A stretch of 64,000 nucleotides of DNA, taken from JAHECQ01 sp963775125 (GTDB lineage: Bacteria; Actinomycetota; Acidimicrobiia; Acidimicrobiales; SZUA-35). The stretch covers positions 310,001-374,000 of the forward strand of contig CAVZHQ010000005.1 in the NCBI GenBank assembly GCA_963775125.1, given 5' to 3'. A model generated the notes under the pieces. It was not told the origin of the DNA. It saw only the letters and a list, made by a program, of their open reading frames with translations, and made no database searches. Positions 1 to 9,005 of this stretch are shown one piece after another. The stretch's first letter is position 1; each line of letters opens with the position of its first letter. The translations under genes and the position numbers were made by a program.

Positions 1-341
1 AGTGTCGGGAGGTCGATGAGCATCTGCCACTCGGGGCGGTGGAGCATGGCGCGGGTCGTGCTCGACTCGCCGAAGGAGTAGCGGTGTGAGCCGCGGTTCC
101 CGGCGCGGTCCGGATCGAGGGTCAGGATGTCGGCAACGACCTCGTCGACCCCGGCCCGAAGGAACTCGGTCTGTTCCGCAGTGAGGATGTTGCGGACGAC
201 GACGAAGCCGTCGCGATGAAAGATCCGTGCCGCTCGGTCGATCTCCATGGGCTCGAGGATCTCGAGCCCACGGATGCCGTTGTGTTCGGCCAGATAGTCA
301 CGCAACGCCATGCGTCGGGACACGTCGGAGGAATCGTGCAT
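1..341 (-). CDS. PhyH-family dioxygenase, N-terminal part (runs off window)
   Basis: Reading leftward from the ATG at 341-339, the frame is open to the window edge (113 codons). The text FHRDGFVVVRNILT near residue 41, followed by a helix (EQTEFLRAGVDEVV), is the typical N-terminus of phytanoyl-CoA dioxygenase (PhyH) type Fe(II)/2-oxoglutarate oxygenases. The iron-binding HxD...H motif would lie beyond the window, so activity cannot be judged. A TAGAAC hexamer lies 6 nt before the ATG, compatible with a leaderless start. The substrate is unknown. Confidence 0.7.
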   Translation of the reverse strand, partial: MHDSSDVSRRMALRDYLAEHNGIRGLEILEPMEIDRAARIFHRDGFVVVRNILTAEQTEFLRAGVDEVVADILTLDPDRAGNRGSHRYSFGESSTTRAMLHRPEWQMLIDLPT

Positions 342-395
342 TGCGATGTTCTAGCTGATCGCCCCGCCATCTGATCGTCTTTCGGTGGCCCGACT

Positions 396-401
396 AACGT
401 C
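396..401 (+). promoter_or_regulatory. -10 element (TAACGT) for serine hydrolase gene
   Basis: TAACGT fits the TAnnnT -10 form used throughout the window and would give a roughly 30-nt 5' UTR containing the AAGGGGGA ribosome-binding site ahead of the start at 439. No convincing -35 is visible. Confidence 0.35.
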
Positions 402-438
402 GGCTACGACACAGGGTCGGAAAAGGGGGATGAGAACC

Positions 439-1599
439 ATGAGGGATGCAATCGACAAGGTGCTCCAGGCCGGCGTGGACCGGGGCGCGGTGGCGGGGGT
501 GACGGCAATCGTCGTCGACCGAGACAGCACCCGTTACGCAGGTGGCTTCGGTAAGCGAGAGGTCGGCGGACCTGCCGACATGACGTTCGACACCGTGGGA
601 GCCATCTTCTCGATGACCAAAGCGGTCACGTCGGCGGCGGCCATGCAGATGGTCGAACGGGGCAAGCTCGACCTCGACGCTCCCGCCTCCGAGGTGTGCG
701 ATGCCATCGGCCGAGTCGGTGTGCTCACCGGCTTCGACGCCGACAACCAACCGATCACCCGTCCACCGGCGAGCCCGGTCACGCTGCGCCAGTTGCTCAC
801 CCACACCTCCGGGTACGTGTACGACATCTGGAACCCCAAGATGGCCAAGTGGGCCAACGTCACCGGAGCGCCCAGCGTGTTCTCCCTGAAGAAGGCGGCA
901 CTCGAGATCCCGTTGCTGTTCGATCCCGGCACCGCATGGGAGTACGGCGTGGGCATCGACTGGGCCGGGCTCATGGTCGAAGAAGTCTCGGGCCAGACCC
1001 TTGGGGCGTACCTCGCCGAACACCTCACCGGACCGTTGGGCATGGTCGACACGGCGTTCTCACCAACCGACACGATGGCCGCCCGGGCAGCCTCGCTGCA
1101 TGCCCGCTTGCCCGACGGTGGGCTCGCTCCGATGACGCTGCCCCCTCCCGAGGGGCCCGAGTTCGAGATGGGAGGCGGCGGTCTGCAGTCGACCGTTTCC
1201 GACTACGGCCGGTTCCTGCGGATGATCCTGAACGACGGAGCATTGGACGGGACACGGGTGTTGAAGCCCGAGACCGTGCAGCTGATGTCGTCGAACAACA
1301 TGGGTGACCTCCGGGTGTCGATGCTGGAGAGCATTGCGCCGTCGCTGTCGCTCGACGCCGAGTTCTTCCCCGGCGTTCCCAAGTCGTGGGGCCTGAGTTT
1401 CCAGATCAACGAGGAGCCGGCCCCGACCGGTAGGCCGGCGGGAACCTTGATGTGGGCCGGGTTGGCCAACAGCTTCTTCTGGATCGACCGGACCAACGGC
1501 ATCGCCGGCGCGTTCCTCAGCCAGGTCCTGCCCTTCGCTGACCCTGGCGCACTCAACCTCTACCTCGAGATGGAGACAGCGGTCTACGACTCGCTGTAG
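439..1599 (+). CDS. Serine hydrolase, class-C beta-lactamase fold (EstB/AmpC-like)
   Basis: A 386-residue cytoplasmic-looking protein with no signal peptide. The nucleophile motif S58-M-T-K61 sits after a beta strand (AIFSMTK). A Tyr-containing segment (WEYGVGIDWAG, about residue 178) occupies the Tyr-x-Asn position, and a Trp-Ala-Gly segment near residue 338 replaces the usual (H/K)xG, as in many esterase-type members. These features indicate an esterase or transacylase rather than a true beta-lactamase. An ATG at 430 is in frame, but the purine-rich AAGGGGGA at 422-430 is ideally spaced (8 nt) for the ATG at 439. The gene stands alone; its downstream neighbour is convergent. Confidence 0.8.
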   Translation: MRDAIDKVLQAGVDRGAVAGVTAIVVDRDSTRYAGGFGKREVGGPADMTFDTVGAIFSMTKAVTSAAAMQMVERGKLDLDAPASEVCDAIGRVGVLTGFDADNQPITRPPASPVTLRQLLTHTSGYVYDIWNPKMAKWANVTGAPSVFSLKKAALEIPLLFDPGTAWEYGVGIDWAGLMVEEVSGQTLGAYLAEHLTGPLGMVDTAFSPTDTMAARAASLHARLPDGGLAPMTLPPPEGPEFEMGGGGLQSTVSDYGRFLRMILNDGALDGTRVLKPETVQLMSSNNMGDLRVSMLESIAPSLSLDAEFFPGVPKSWGLSFQINEEPAPTGRPAGTLMWAGLANSFFWIDRTNGIAGAFLSQVLPFADPGALNLYLEMETAVYDSL

Positions 1600-1622
1600 T
1601 CCCGCGCTCAGACGAGGCTGGT

Positions 1623-2243
1623 TCAGACAGGGTGGTCTTCGCCGGCGGCGATCTTGGCCCGGATCTCATCCAGGAATGCCTGATGGTCGGGGCCATCCCA
1701 GGCGCGGTGCCGGCCGGCCAGATAGGCCTGGGCGTTACGCCAGTACATCCAGGCGTTGAGCCGGTTGGCGGCGGTGTTGTCTCGTTCGGCGACCACCTTG
1801 GCCGGCATGCCCATGATGATCGAGTCCGGCGGGAAGGTCTTGCCTTCGGGGATGAAGGCCCCGCCGGCCACGATCGAACCGGCGCCGATCTCGCAGCCGT
1901 CCATCAGCACCGCACCGATGCCGATGAGGCAGTTGTCGCCGATCTTGGCACCGTGGACCACGACCCGGTGGGTGATCGAGCAGAAGTCGCCGATGATCGA
2001 CGGGTCGCTGGTGCCCACATGGATCATCGCGTGATCCTGAATGTTGGACATGCGCCCGATCTGGATGCAGTCGTTCTCGGCCCGAGTGACGACGCCGGGC
2101 CAGATCGAGCTGCCGGCACCGACGCTCAGCTTTCCGTACAGCACGGCGCTGTCGTGCACGTAGACGCTCGGGTGGATGTCGATCAGTTCGGGTGAGCGAA
2201 CCGGTCCGATGGCGACGGCTTCGATCATGGAGTGGTCGGTCAT
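1623..2243 (-). CDS. Gamma-carbonic-anhydrase-like hexapeptide-repeat protein
   Basis: A 206-residue left-handed beta-helix protein with repeated (LIV)GxxxxI hexapeptides, for example IGRMSNIQDH, IGDNCLIGIGAV and GCEIGAGSIVAGGA. The His residues in HAMIHVG and HRVVVHGA occupy the metal-ligand region of the gamma-CA family. The C-terminal 50 residues (YWRNAQAYLAGRHRAW) form a helix that usually packs in the trimer. CO2 hydration is possible, but many homologues (YrdA/PaaY/CaiE type) have other or unknown roles. The ATG at 2243 is fixed by a TACTGT hexamer 6 nt upstream. The gene is transcribed divergently from the next serine hydrolase. Confidence 0.8.
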   Translation of the reverse strand: MTDHSMIEAVAIGPVRSPELIDIHPSVYVHDSAVLYGKLSVGAGSSIWPGVVTRAENDCIQIGRMSNIQDHAMIHVGTSDPSIIGDFCSITHRVVVHGAKIGDNCLIGIGAVLMDGCEIGAGSIVAGGAFIPEGKTFPPDSIIMGMPAKVVAERDNTAANRLNAWMYWRNAQAYLAGRHRAWDGPDHQAFLDEIRAKIAAGEDHPV

Positions 2244-2249
2244 GGAGCG

Positions 2250-2255
2250 ACAGTA
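2250..2255 (-). promoter_or_regulatory. Leaderless -10 (TACTGT) for gamma-CA-like gene
   Basis: On the minus strand TACTGT is followed by exactly 6 nt (CGCTCC) and the ATG at 2243. There is no Shine-Dalgarno, so the transcript most likely starts at or next to the A of the start codon. Confidence 0.55.
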
Positions 2256-2286
2256 TCGGGTCGGGATGGCCCGTATCCGGTTGCAC

Positions 2287-2292
2287 TAGCAT
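2287..2292 (+). promoter_or_regulatory. Leaderless -10 (TAGCAT) for second serine hydrolase
   Basis: TAGCAT lies 6 nt before the ATG at 2299 and no ribosome-binding site is present. With the TACTGT element at 2250 on the other strand it forms a compact 55-bp divergent promoter region. Confidence 0.55.
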
Positions 2293-2298
2293 CGGTCG

Positions 2299-3663
2299 AT
2301 GCCCGAGGTGTTCCCTTCGACGGCCCGCCTCATGCTTGCTCGGGTCGCAAGAGTCCAGCATTCCGCTCGCGCGCCGTCGTTGGTCGCCGCGGTGTTCCGC
2401 GACGGCCACATCGTCTGGTCCGCCGGTCGGGGCGACGTCCCCGGAATGGCCGATGGTGGCGACCCCCTCGACGTGCAGTACCGACTGGGATCCATCACCA
2501 AGACCATCACCGCGATCGCGGTGATGCGTCTTCGCGACGAAGGTCGACTTGACCTTGCCGACCCACTCGAGCGCTATCTCCCGGGTACTCCGCTCGGCGA
2601 CCGAACCATCGCTGCCCTGCTCGGTCACTTGGGCGGCGTGACCTCCGAAGCCCCGGGCGACTGGTGGGAACGAACGCCGGGGACCACCCTGGACGGGCTT
2701 GGTTTGACTCCGTCGTCGGCCGTGCTGGCGGTGGGAAGAAGGTTCCACTACTCGAACCTCGGGTTCGCATTGCTGGGCGAGGCGGTCTCCCGCACTCGGG
2801 GTCGCCCCTGGGCCGAGGTCGTCTCCGACGAGGTGCTGCGGCCGCTCGGAATGACCCGAACGACCACCCGCCCGGAGACGCCGGCCGCGACCGCCTTCGC
2901 CGTGCATCCTTGGGCTGATGTCGTGCAGCAAGAGCCCGAGCACGATGCCGGCGTCATGGCCCCGGCAGGCCAGTTGTGGTCGACAGCGAACGATCTGGCG
3001 CGGCTTGGCGCTTTCCTGCTCGGCGCCACTGACGGTGTGCTCGATGCCGGAACCGTCGAGGAGATGATGACGCCCGCCACCACCAACGGACCTCAGAGTT
3101 CCTCCTACGGTTTGGCGGTCGATGTCTTGCGTTGTGACGGCGTGACGCTGGTCGGGCATGGCGGTTCCATGCCCGGTTTCCTGGCGGGTTTCCTGGTCGA
3201 CTGCTCCGAGGGGGCGGGGGCGTTGGTGCTGGCCAACACCACCTACGGTCTCGACGTCTCGATTGTGCAAGGACTCCTGGCCGACCTTCGGGGGGCCGAG
3301 CCCCGCATCGTCGATGCGTGGAGGCCAGCGCCTTCGTCGGTTCCGCTCGACCACCTGGGCCACTGGTACTGGGGCCCGATGCCGTTCGTGCTCCGCTCCT
3401 GCGATGGTGCGCTGCAACTGGATGCCCCCACGGACACCGGATTGGGATCGCGATTCCGTCGTCATCCGCTGCAGCCAGGTGCCTGGATCGGGCTCGACGG
3501 CTATTTCGCAGGTGAGACGATGCGCGTTGTTCCCCACCCCTCGGATGCCGACGCCGCGCCGGTTGCGTTGAACATTTCGACGTTTGTGCTGACTCGAGTT
3601 CCGTACGATCCGTCGGCGCCCATCCCGGGTGGCCTCGATCCGGGTGGCTGGCAGCCGGCCTGA
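2299..3663 (+). CDS. Serine hydrolase, class-C beta-lactamase family with C-terminal extension
   Basis: 454 residues, no signal peptide. All three catalytic signatures of the class-C penicillin-binding fold are intact: S65-I-T-K68, Y151-S-N153 and HGG near residue 285 (VGHGGSMPGF). The last 110 residues form a beta-rich extension after the hydrolase domain, as in D-aminopeptidase or esterase-type members, and could gate the active site. Peptide, D-amino-acid ester or lactone hydrolysis is likely; the exact substrate is unknown. It is the second family member within 2 kb, but the sequences differ enough that recent duplication is not evident. Confidence 0.82.
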   Translation: MPEVFPSTARLMLARVARVQHSARAPSLVAAVFRDGHIVWSAGRGDVPGMADGGDPLDVQYRLGSITKTITAIAVMRLRDEGRLDLADPLERYLPGTPLGDRTIAALLGHLGGVTSEAPGDWWERTPGTTLDGLGLTPSSAVLAVGRRFHYSNLGFALLGEAVSRTRGRPWAEVVSDEVLRPLGMTRTTTRPETPAATAFAVHPWADVVQQEPEHDAGVMAPAGQLWSTANDLARLGAFLLGATDGVLDAGTVEEMMTPATTNGPQSSSYGLAVDVLRCDGVTLVGHGGSMPGFLAGFLVDCSEGAGALVLANTTYGLDVSIVQGLLADLRGAEPRIVDAWRPAPSSVPLDHLGHWYWGPMPFVLRSCDGALQLDAPTDTGLGSRFRRHPLQPGAWIGLDGYFAGETMRVVPHPSDADAAPVALNISTFVLTRVPYDPSAPIPGGLDPGGWQPA

Positions 3664-3729
3664 CTCGGACCGGCAACCATCACATGTGTCACTCGTCACA
3701 CCACGCAGGACTTGTGACAGACTGCGTTG

Positions 3730-5464
3730 ATGCGCTGGATCGATGATCAACCGTTCGACCCCAAGTTCTCGTTCTGGACCCGAGCCAACGTCGGCGAGGT
3801 GTTGCCCGCTGCCCCCAGTCCTCTGGGCTGGGATTTCGTGTTCGACGCGGCGTGCCGGCCCGGCTGGCGGGACTGCATGATCGACCGGCTGGGCATCGGG
3901 GCGGACGAGATCGACGAACGCAACCCGGAAGTGATCGGGATCTTCGGCGGGTACGCCTACCTGTGCGCCAGCATGTTGAGGGTCTGGGCCGAGCGGACGC
4001 CCGGGTTCACGACCGAGGCGTTCGACGCCGCCTATTTCGGCGACCATCCCGACGTTCCGCCGTTCGAGCCCGAACCGTGGCACGAGAATCCGCGAACGAC
4101 GGAAGTCATGACGGGCTGGTTGGGTCGGGTCATGGGGACAATGGAGCAGGACGAACTCGAGGCCGATCGAGTGCTGTCATTGCAGATTCGCTCCAACCGC
4201 CCCGATCTGCGGACTGCGACTTCGACCGAACTGCTCGAGCGGGCCCGTGAGCTGCAGCCCGTCACCCGCCGCCTCTTCGACCAACACATCAATCAGTCGG
4301 GAGCAGCCTCGATCGGACCCGGCGCGCTCGGCGCCATCTGCGCAGCGATCGGCCGACCCGAGGCGCCACTCGCGTTGTTCGCCGGCCTTGGCGGGGTCGA
4401 CTCGGCTGCGCCGTCCTACGCCATGTGGGCGCTGTCTCGCTTGGTCAATGACGCAGCCGCATTGGAGGGGGCGTTCGACGCCGGTACCGACGGCCTCCAT
4501 CAGCGGCTGCTCGGCCTGGGCCGGACGGACGCCGATGTCGCGAGCTTCGTCGGTCGCTTCGACGAGTTCCTCGCCGACTTCGGGTCTCGTGGCCCGAACG
4601 AATGGGACATCTCGTCCGAGGTCTGGGAGACCAGGCCCGACATTGCGCTGGCCGCCATCGACCGGATGCGCTTGGCCCCGCGAGCGTCGGCGCCCCGCCT
4701 GCAGACCGAGAAGCGAGAGCAGGAGCGCCTCACCCTGTCCGCAGAGATCGAGTCGACGTTGGCCGACAACCCCGAGCTGCTCGGCCAGTTCCAGGCCGCG
4801 TTGGCGTCTGCGGCTACGTACGTGCCCGGCCGGGAACGTTCGAAGACCAGCATCATCCGGGTTGTCGGCGAGATGCGACTGGCGTTGTGGGAATTGGGTC
4901 GCCGATCCGTCGAGCGGGGCGAGATGGACCGGCCCTCCGACGTCTGCATGTTGTTCGCCGACGAACTCGAGCGCCTGGTCGAGGGATCGCTCGAGGACGT
5001 CCGCGCATTGGTCGTCGAACGTCACGCCCATCACGAATGGCTCCAGTCCCTCGAGCCCCCGTTCATCATCAACGGCCGGCCGGCGCCCAACACCGAGTGG
5101 CCTCGAGCGCGGCGCAAACGCATTGGCGACCAACGCCGTCGGCGACGTCCTGCAGGGAATGCCCGGATGTCCTGGTTTCATTCGCGGCATCGCCAGGGTG
5201 ATCCTGGACCCGAGCGACCCCGGCGCTCTCGGCGTCGGTGAGATCCTGGTCGCCCCGATGACCGATCCGGCATGGACGCCGCTCTTCGTGGCTGCCGCCG
5301 GTGTCGTGGTCGACGTCGGTGCCGCGCTCAGCCATGCCATCATCGTCAGCCGCGAGCTCGGCATCCCGTGCGTGGTCTCGGTGACCGGTGGCACCAGTCG
5401 GATCCCCGACGGCGCCGAGATCGAGGTTGATGGCGCAGCGGGCACCGTCACTATTGTCGGCTGA
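3730..5464 (+). pseudogene. PEP-utilising enzyme with swivelling phosphohistidine domain, frameshifted
   Basis: The first part (ATG 3730; a TTG lies just before it at 3727) is open to 5241, but its sense ends near residue 457 (PAPNTEW). From about 5102 the protein continues in the +1 frame: LERGANALAT, then GMPGCPGFIRG, GEILVAPMTDPAWTPLF and the mobile-domain signature GAALSHAIIVSRELGIPCVV with the phosphorylatable His, ending at 5462-5464. This is the PEP synthase/PPDK/rifampin-phosphotransferase architecture without the N-terminal ATP-grasp domain. One extra base around 5098-5104 (tggcctcgag) explains the break. It may be an assembly error, a recent lesion or programmed slippage. The C-terminal reading frame ends in TGATG, overlapping the next gene's start. 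Confidence 0.75.
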
Positions 5465-6486
5465 TGGAACTTGCCCTGGCCAGCCTCGGAGACCTGCTCC
5501 CCAACCCGCACACCGGCATCAGCCAGACCGAGGCCCAGCGGCACCGCTCGTTCGTCGACCAGGGGGTGTTGGCCGAACGGCTCGGGTTCCACGCCATCCA
5601 CCTGGGCGAGCACCACTTCAGTTCGTACATGTTGTCGGCTCCGGCCGTGGTGCTGGCTGCGATCGCCGAGCGGACCAGCACCATTCGCCTCGGCACCTCG
5701 GTCACCCTCGTCGGCAACAATGATCCCGTTCGTCTGGCCGAGGACTACTCGACCGTCGATTTGCTCTCGGGCGGTCGGGTCGAGATCGTCTCCGGCCGGG
5801 GCGCGCCCTTCGTGGCGACCTATCACGGGTTCGGCCAGTCGGTCGAGACGGCGCGAGAACGGTACGACGAGAACGTTCGGCTTCTGCACCGGCTGCTCAG
5901 CGAAACCAACGTTTCGTGGGCGGGTAACTTCCGCTCCGGCTTCGACGATCTGACGGTGCGCCCCCGACCGCTCGACCACATTCCCCTGTGGGTGGGTGCC
6001 GGCTCGCGCCAGTCGGTCCACCTGGCCGCCGAGTTGGGTGCGGGGTTGATGCTGCCGAGCGTGTTCGGTAGCCCCGAGCTGTTCCGCCCGATCGTCGAGT
6101 GGTACCACGAGGAGTGGGCGGCAGCAGGGCGGCCCGAGTCCGAGGCCAAGGTCGGCGCCATCAGCCACACCCACGTGGCGCAGACGGTCGAGGAGGCGAA
6201 GGCCCGCTGGAAGCCCTACTACCAGAACTACTGGGGCTTCGTTGGCGGCCTGCTGCTGCCGGCGGGCTACAAATGGCCTCCGTTCGAGTACGACAACCTG
6301 CTCAGCGGGCCCGCAGTCTGTGGTAGTCCACAGAGCGTGATCGAGCAGATGGGCCACTGGAACGAAATGCTCGGCCTCGATCGGCATCTGTTCATGTTCG
6401 ACCTCGGGGGCATCGAGACCGAACTGCTCACCGAGTCGCTCGAACTCTTCGCGGCCGAAGCCATGCCGGCACTGTCCCGGATGTGA
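5464..6486 (+). CDS. LLM-class flavin-dependent oxidoreductase (luciferase-like)
   Basis: 340 residues of bacterial-luciferase TIM-barrel type. Signatures are the N-terminal ERLGFHAIHLGEHHF segment, IRLGTSVTLVGNNDPVRLAEDYSTVDLLSGGR (strand-helix unit typical of the family) and GAGSRQSVHLAAELGAG near residue 180. The cofactor is FMNH2 or F420; the F420 gene cofC at 62.3-62.9 kb makes F420 plausible. The ATG overlaps the preceding stop (TGATG), so translation is probably coupled and the two genes form one transcript. The substrate cannot be read from sequence. Confidence 0.85.
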   Translation: MELALASLGDLLPNPHTGISQTEAQRHRSFVDQGVLAERLGFHAIHLGEHHFSSYMLSAPAVVLAAIAERTSTIRLGTSVTLVGNNDPVRLAEDYSTVDLLSGGRVEIVSGRGAPFVATYHGFGQSVETARERYDENVRLLHRLLSETNVSWAGNFRSGFDDLTVRPRPLDHIPLWVGAGSRQSVHLAAELGAGLMLPSVFGSPELFRPIVEWYHEEWAAAGRPESEAKVGAISHTHVAQTVEEAKARWKPYYQNYWGFVGGLLLPAGYKWPPFEYDNLLSGPAVCGSPQSVIEQMGHWNEMLGLDRHLFMFDLGGIETELLTESLELFAAEAMPALSRM

Positions 6487-6493
6487 GCGCTGT

Positions 6494-7576
6494 TCAGCCC
6501 AGGCTGCTGAGGGCGCTGCCGGAGTCCCACGGCGAGATCTGTCCGGCGTACACCGACGGCCCGCGCTGGAAGTGCGAAGCTTCCTCGAGGGTCTCGACGA
6601 AGGGCATGTCGAGGGGGTAGACGGCATCGCCGCGCGGGCGAGGCCCGGCTTTGGAAACGTGACCCCACAGCGGGTGACCCACCACTTCCTCGGCAATCCA
6701 CGCCGCCTGGATGAGCTTGTCGAGGTCGTAACCCGTCTCGATGCCCATCTCGTGGCACAGGTCGACGAAGTCTTCGGTGGGGACATGGCCGGCGGCCCGG
6801 CCGTTCCCGCAGTAGGGGCAACCGCCCATGCCGCCGATCGAGGTGTCGAACTCGGTGACACCGAGCTGCAGCGCCTCGTAGTAGCTGGCGATGGTGGCCC
6901 CACGAGAGTTGTGGAGGTGCAGGTGGTAGGTCTGGATCTCGGGCCAGGTGTCGCGGATGGCGGTGAGGGTCTCTCGCACCGTGTGTGGTGCGTTCCAACC
7001 CATGGCGTCGGAGAACGAGATGCGACCGACGTCGATGCCGCGGTCGTGCCATTTGTCGATCATCAGGCCGACGAACTCGAGTCGCTTGGCGAGCGGGAAC
7101 GGACCCTCGAAGTTGGACCCGAACGGGCTACCGATGGTGACCGTGCCGCTGGTGACCCCGTCGGCCGCAGCCGCTTCGACAATCCCGTCCATGCCGGCGA
7201 TCTGTTGGGCCTGACTGCGGTTGTAGTTCCGGCGGGCGAACGAGTCGCAGACCTCGACGTGGAGCCCGTAGCGACGGCGCCGGACATCGATCTTGGGGAA
7301 GAACTTGTCGGCGCGTTCGAAGCCCTTCTGATTGAAGATTGCCGCGGTGTAGGTGACGCCGGGCTTGGGAACGAACCGCTCGGCGATCTCCTCGACGCAC
7401 GCCATCGCCGGCGTCCACTTCGGGTGCGCGAACGAGCCGATGCTGATGAGCTTCGCCCCCGTCTCGCCGAGGGCGTCCAGAAGCCGAAGCTTCTCGGACA
7501 CCGAAATGTCGGGGCTCTCGATCTGGAGCCCTTCGCGCATGGTGTCATCGGTGATCGTTACCGCTTGGGGAAGCAT
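6494..7576 (-). CDS. HMG-CoA-lyase-like DRE-TIM metalloenzyme
   Basis: About 360 residues of the DRE-TIM aldolase/lyase family. D11-T-M-R14-E15 matches the catalytic DxxRE, HLHLHNSRG (about residue 215) is the metal-binding HxH, and GGMGGCPYCGNGRAAG is the glycine-rich Cys loop characteristic of HMG-CoA lyases. It should cleave a 3-hydroxy-3-methyl-acyl-CoA or related substrate, as in leucine or isoprenoid-acid catabolism. The ATG at 7576 gives the family-typical N-terminus MLPQAVTI. A TTG at 7609, 7 nt after the upstream stop, would add 11 residues and is the alternative. It follows the transporter gene closely, so they are probably co-transcribed. Confidence 0.8.
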   Translation of the reverse strand: MLPQAVTITDDTMREGLQIESPDISVSEKLRLLDALGETGAKLISIGSFAHPKWTPAMACVEEIAERFVPKPGVTYTAAIFNQKGFERADKFFPKIDVRRRRYGLHVEVCDSFARRNYNRSQAQQIAGMDGIVEAAAADGVTSGTVTIGSPFGSNFEGPFPLAKRLEFVGLMIDKWHDRGIDVGRISFSDAMGWNAPHTVRETLTAIRDTWPEIQTYHLHLHNSRGATIASYYEALQLGVTEFDTSIGGMGGCPYCGNGRAAGHVPTEDFVDLCHEMGIETGYDLDKLIQAAWIAEEVVGHPLWGHVSKAGPRPRGDAVYPLDMPFVETLEEASHFQRGPSVYAGQISPWDSGSALSSLG

Positions 7577-7616
7577 GATGGGAGCGTAGTTCGCCGAAGC
7601 CTCCGGCAAGAAGGCG

Positions 7617-9005
7617 TCAGCCGGCGAGCGAGACTGCCCCGACCGCGACGATGGCCAGTGGGACGACGAACCGCAGCATGCATCGGATGACCGCCAAGGT
7701 TCGGCGGCCCGCCGCCAGTTCGTCGGCCAGCAGCCGATCCGAGATCGTCCAGCCGACGAACCAGGCGAGGGCCAGGCCGCCGAGGGGGAGCAGGACGTTG
7801 GAGGTCAGCTCGTCGAGGAGGTCGTAGGGCGTCGCGTCGGCGTATCGATCGAGGATCCCGAGCGGTCGGACATCACTCCATCGATTGAACGACAGCACCG
7901 TGATCGAACCAGTGGCCCAGCAGGCCATGGAGCCGACGATCGCGCTTCGTCGACGCGACCAACCCCGGACCCGAACCAACGGGGCGACCACCCCTTCGAG
8001 CATGGAGATGGCGGAGCCGAAGGCAGCGATGACCAGGAGTGCGAAGAACGCGGTAGCGGCCAGCCGGCCGGCGGGCATGGCGGAGAAGGCAAGCGGCAAT
8101 GCGACGAAGACCAACCCTGGACCTTCGGCCGGATCGAGATCGTTGGCGAAGACCACGGGGAAGACGGCGAGCCCGGCGACGACCGAGATGACGGTGTCGG
8201 CTCCGATGGCAACGACGGCAACGGTGCGAAGGTTGATGTCGGGCCGGGCGTAGGCGGCGTAGGTGATGAGGAGGCCGAGGCCGACGCCGATCGAGAAGAA
8301 GCCCAACCCCAGCGCATCGAGCAGTCCACGGGCCGTCAGGTTCTCGGTAGCGGGGACGAACAGGAACCGAAGCGTTTCGGCGGCGTCGCCGACGCTCAAC
8401 GAATACGCCGCGAGGAGCAGGAGGAGGGCGCCGAGCATCGGCATCAGGAGCTTCATCGCGGTCTCGATGCCCCGTTGCACGCCGCGGGCGACCACCGCAG
8501 CGACGGCCACGAGGAACAAGCCCTGGAAGATGAACATCCGGAGCGGCGACGCAAGCAGGTCGTCGAAGCGGCCGACGGTCGCCTCCTGGCTGGCGTCGGG
8601 GAGGCCGTTCAGTGCCGTGCCGGCAGCGTACGCCACTGACCAGCCGCCGATGACCGAGTAGTAACTGAGGATGAGGAACGCGGTGAGGGAGCCAACGACG
8701 CCCACAACCTGCCACCGACGAGATCGACCCTCGTCCGTGGCGACGTTTGCGATGCTTGCCGCCGCGTCGGCGTTGCCCCGGCGGCCCAACGCCAGCTCTG
8801 CCAGCATCAGCGGCAGAACGACCAACGCCAGCCCCAGGAGATAGACGAGGACGAACGCACCGCCACCGTTGGCTCCGACTTCGTACGGAAACTTCCAGAT
8901 GCTGCCGATACCGACCGCAGACCCGACCGTCGCGAGGATGAACCCCGTCCGCGAGGTCCACTCGCCGCCATTCCCCCGATCAGCGCTGGTCGGGTCAGCC
9001 CTCAT
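7617..9005 (-). CDS. Sodium-dependent transporter, NSS/SNF family
   Basis: 462 residues with about 11-12 hydrophobic helices. The TM1 signature GFILATVGSAVGIGSIWKFPYEVGAN is diagnostic of neurotransmitter:sodium symporters (LeuT/Tyt1 relatives), with the unwound GSAVGIGSIW substrate and Na+ site intact. Bacterial members take up amino acids; the substrate here is unknown. The start ATG at 9005 overlaps the 3' end of the HAD gene by 11 bp, implying coupling. Longer in-frame extension into that gene is antisense-like in composition and rejected. The neighbouring lyase suggests import and breakdown of a branched compound, which is only inference. Confidence 0.88.
   Translation of the reverse strand: MRADPTSADRGNGGEWTSRTGFILATVGSAVGIGSIWKFPYEVGANGGGAFVLVYLLGLALVVLPLMLAELALGRRGNADAAASIANVATDEGRSRRWQVVGVVGSLTAFLILSYYSVIGGWSVAYAAGTALNGLPDASQEATVGRFDDLLASPLRMFIFQGLFLVAVAAVVARGVQRGIETAMKLLMPMLGALLLLLAAYSLSVGDAAETLRFLFVPATENLTARGLLDALGLGFFSIGVGLGLLITYAAYARPDINLRTVAVVAIGADTVISVVAGLAVFPVVFANDLDPAEGPGLVFVALPLAFSAMPAGRLAATAFFALLVIAAFGSAISMLEGVVAPLVRVRGWSRRRSAIVGSMACWATGSITVLSFNRWSDVRPLGILDRYADATPYDLLDELTSNVLLPLGGLALAWFVGWTISDRLLADELAAGRRTLAVIRCMLRFVVPLAIVAVGAVSLAG

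Noticed and set aside
4177..6903. Very long open frame on the minus strand (over 900 codons)
   Set aside because: It is antisense to the PEP-utilising and LLM genes, has biased Arg/Pro/Gly composition and matches no family; an effect of high GC. The same applies to long antisense frames at 1735-4083, 9711-11570, 28946-30502 and 35786-37396.
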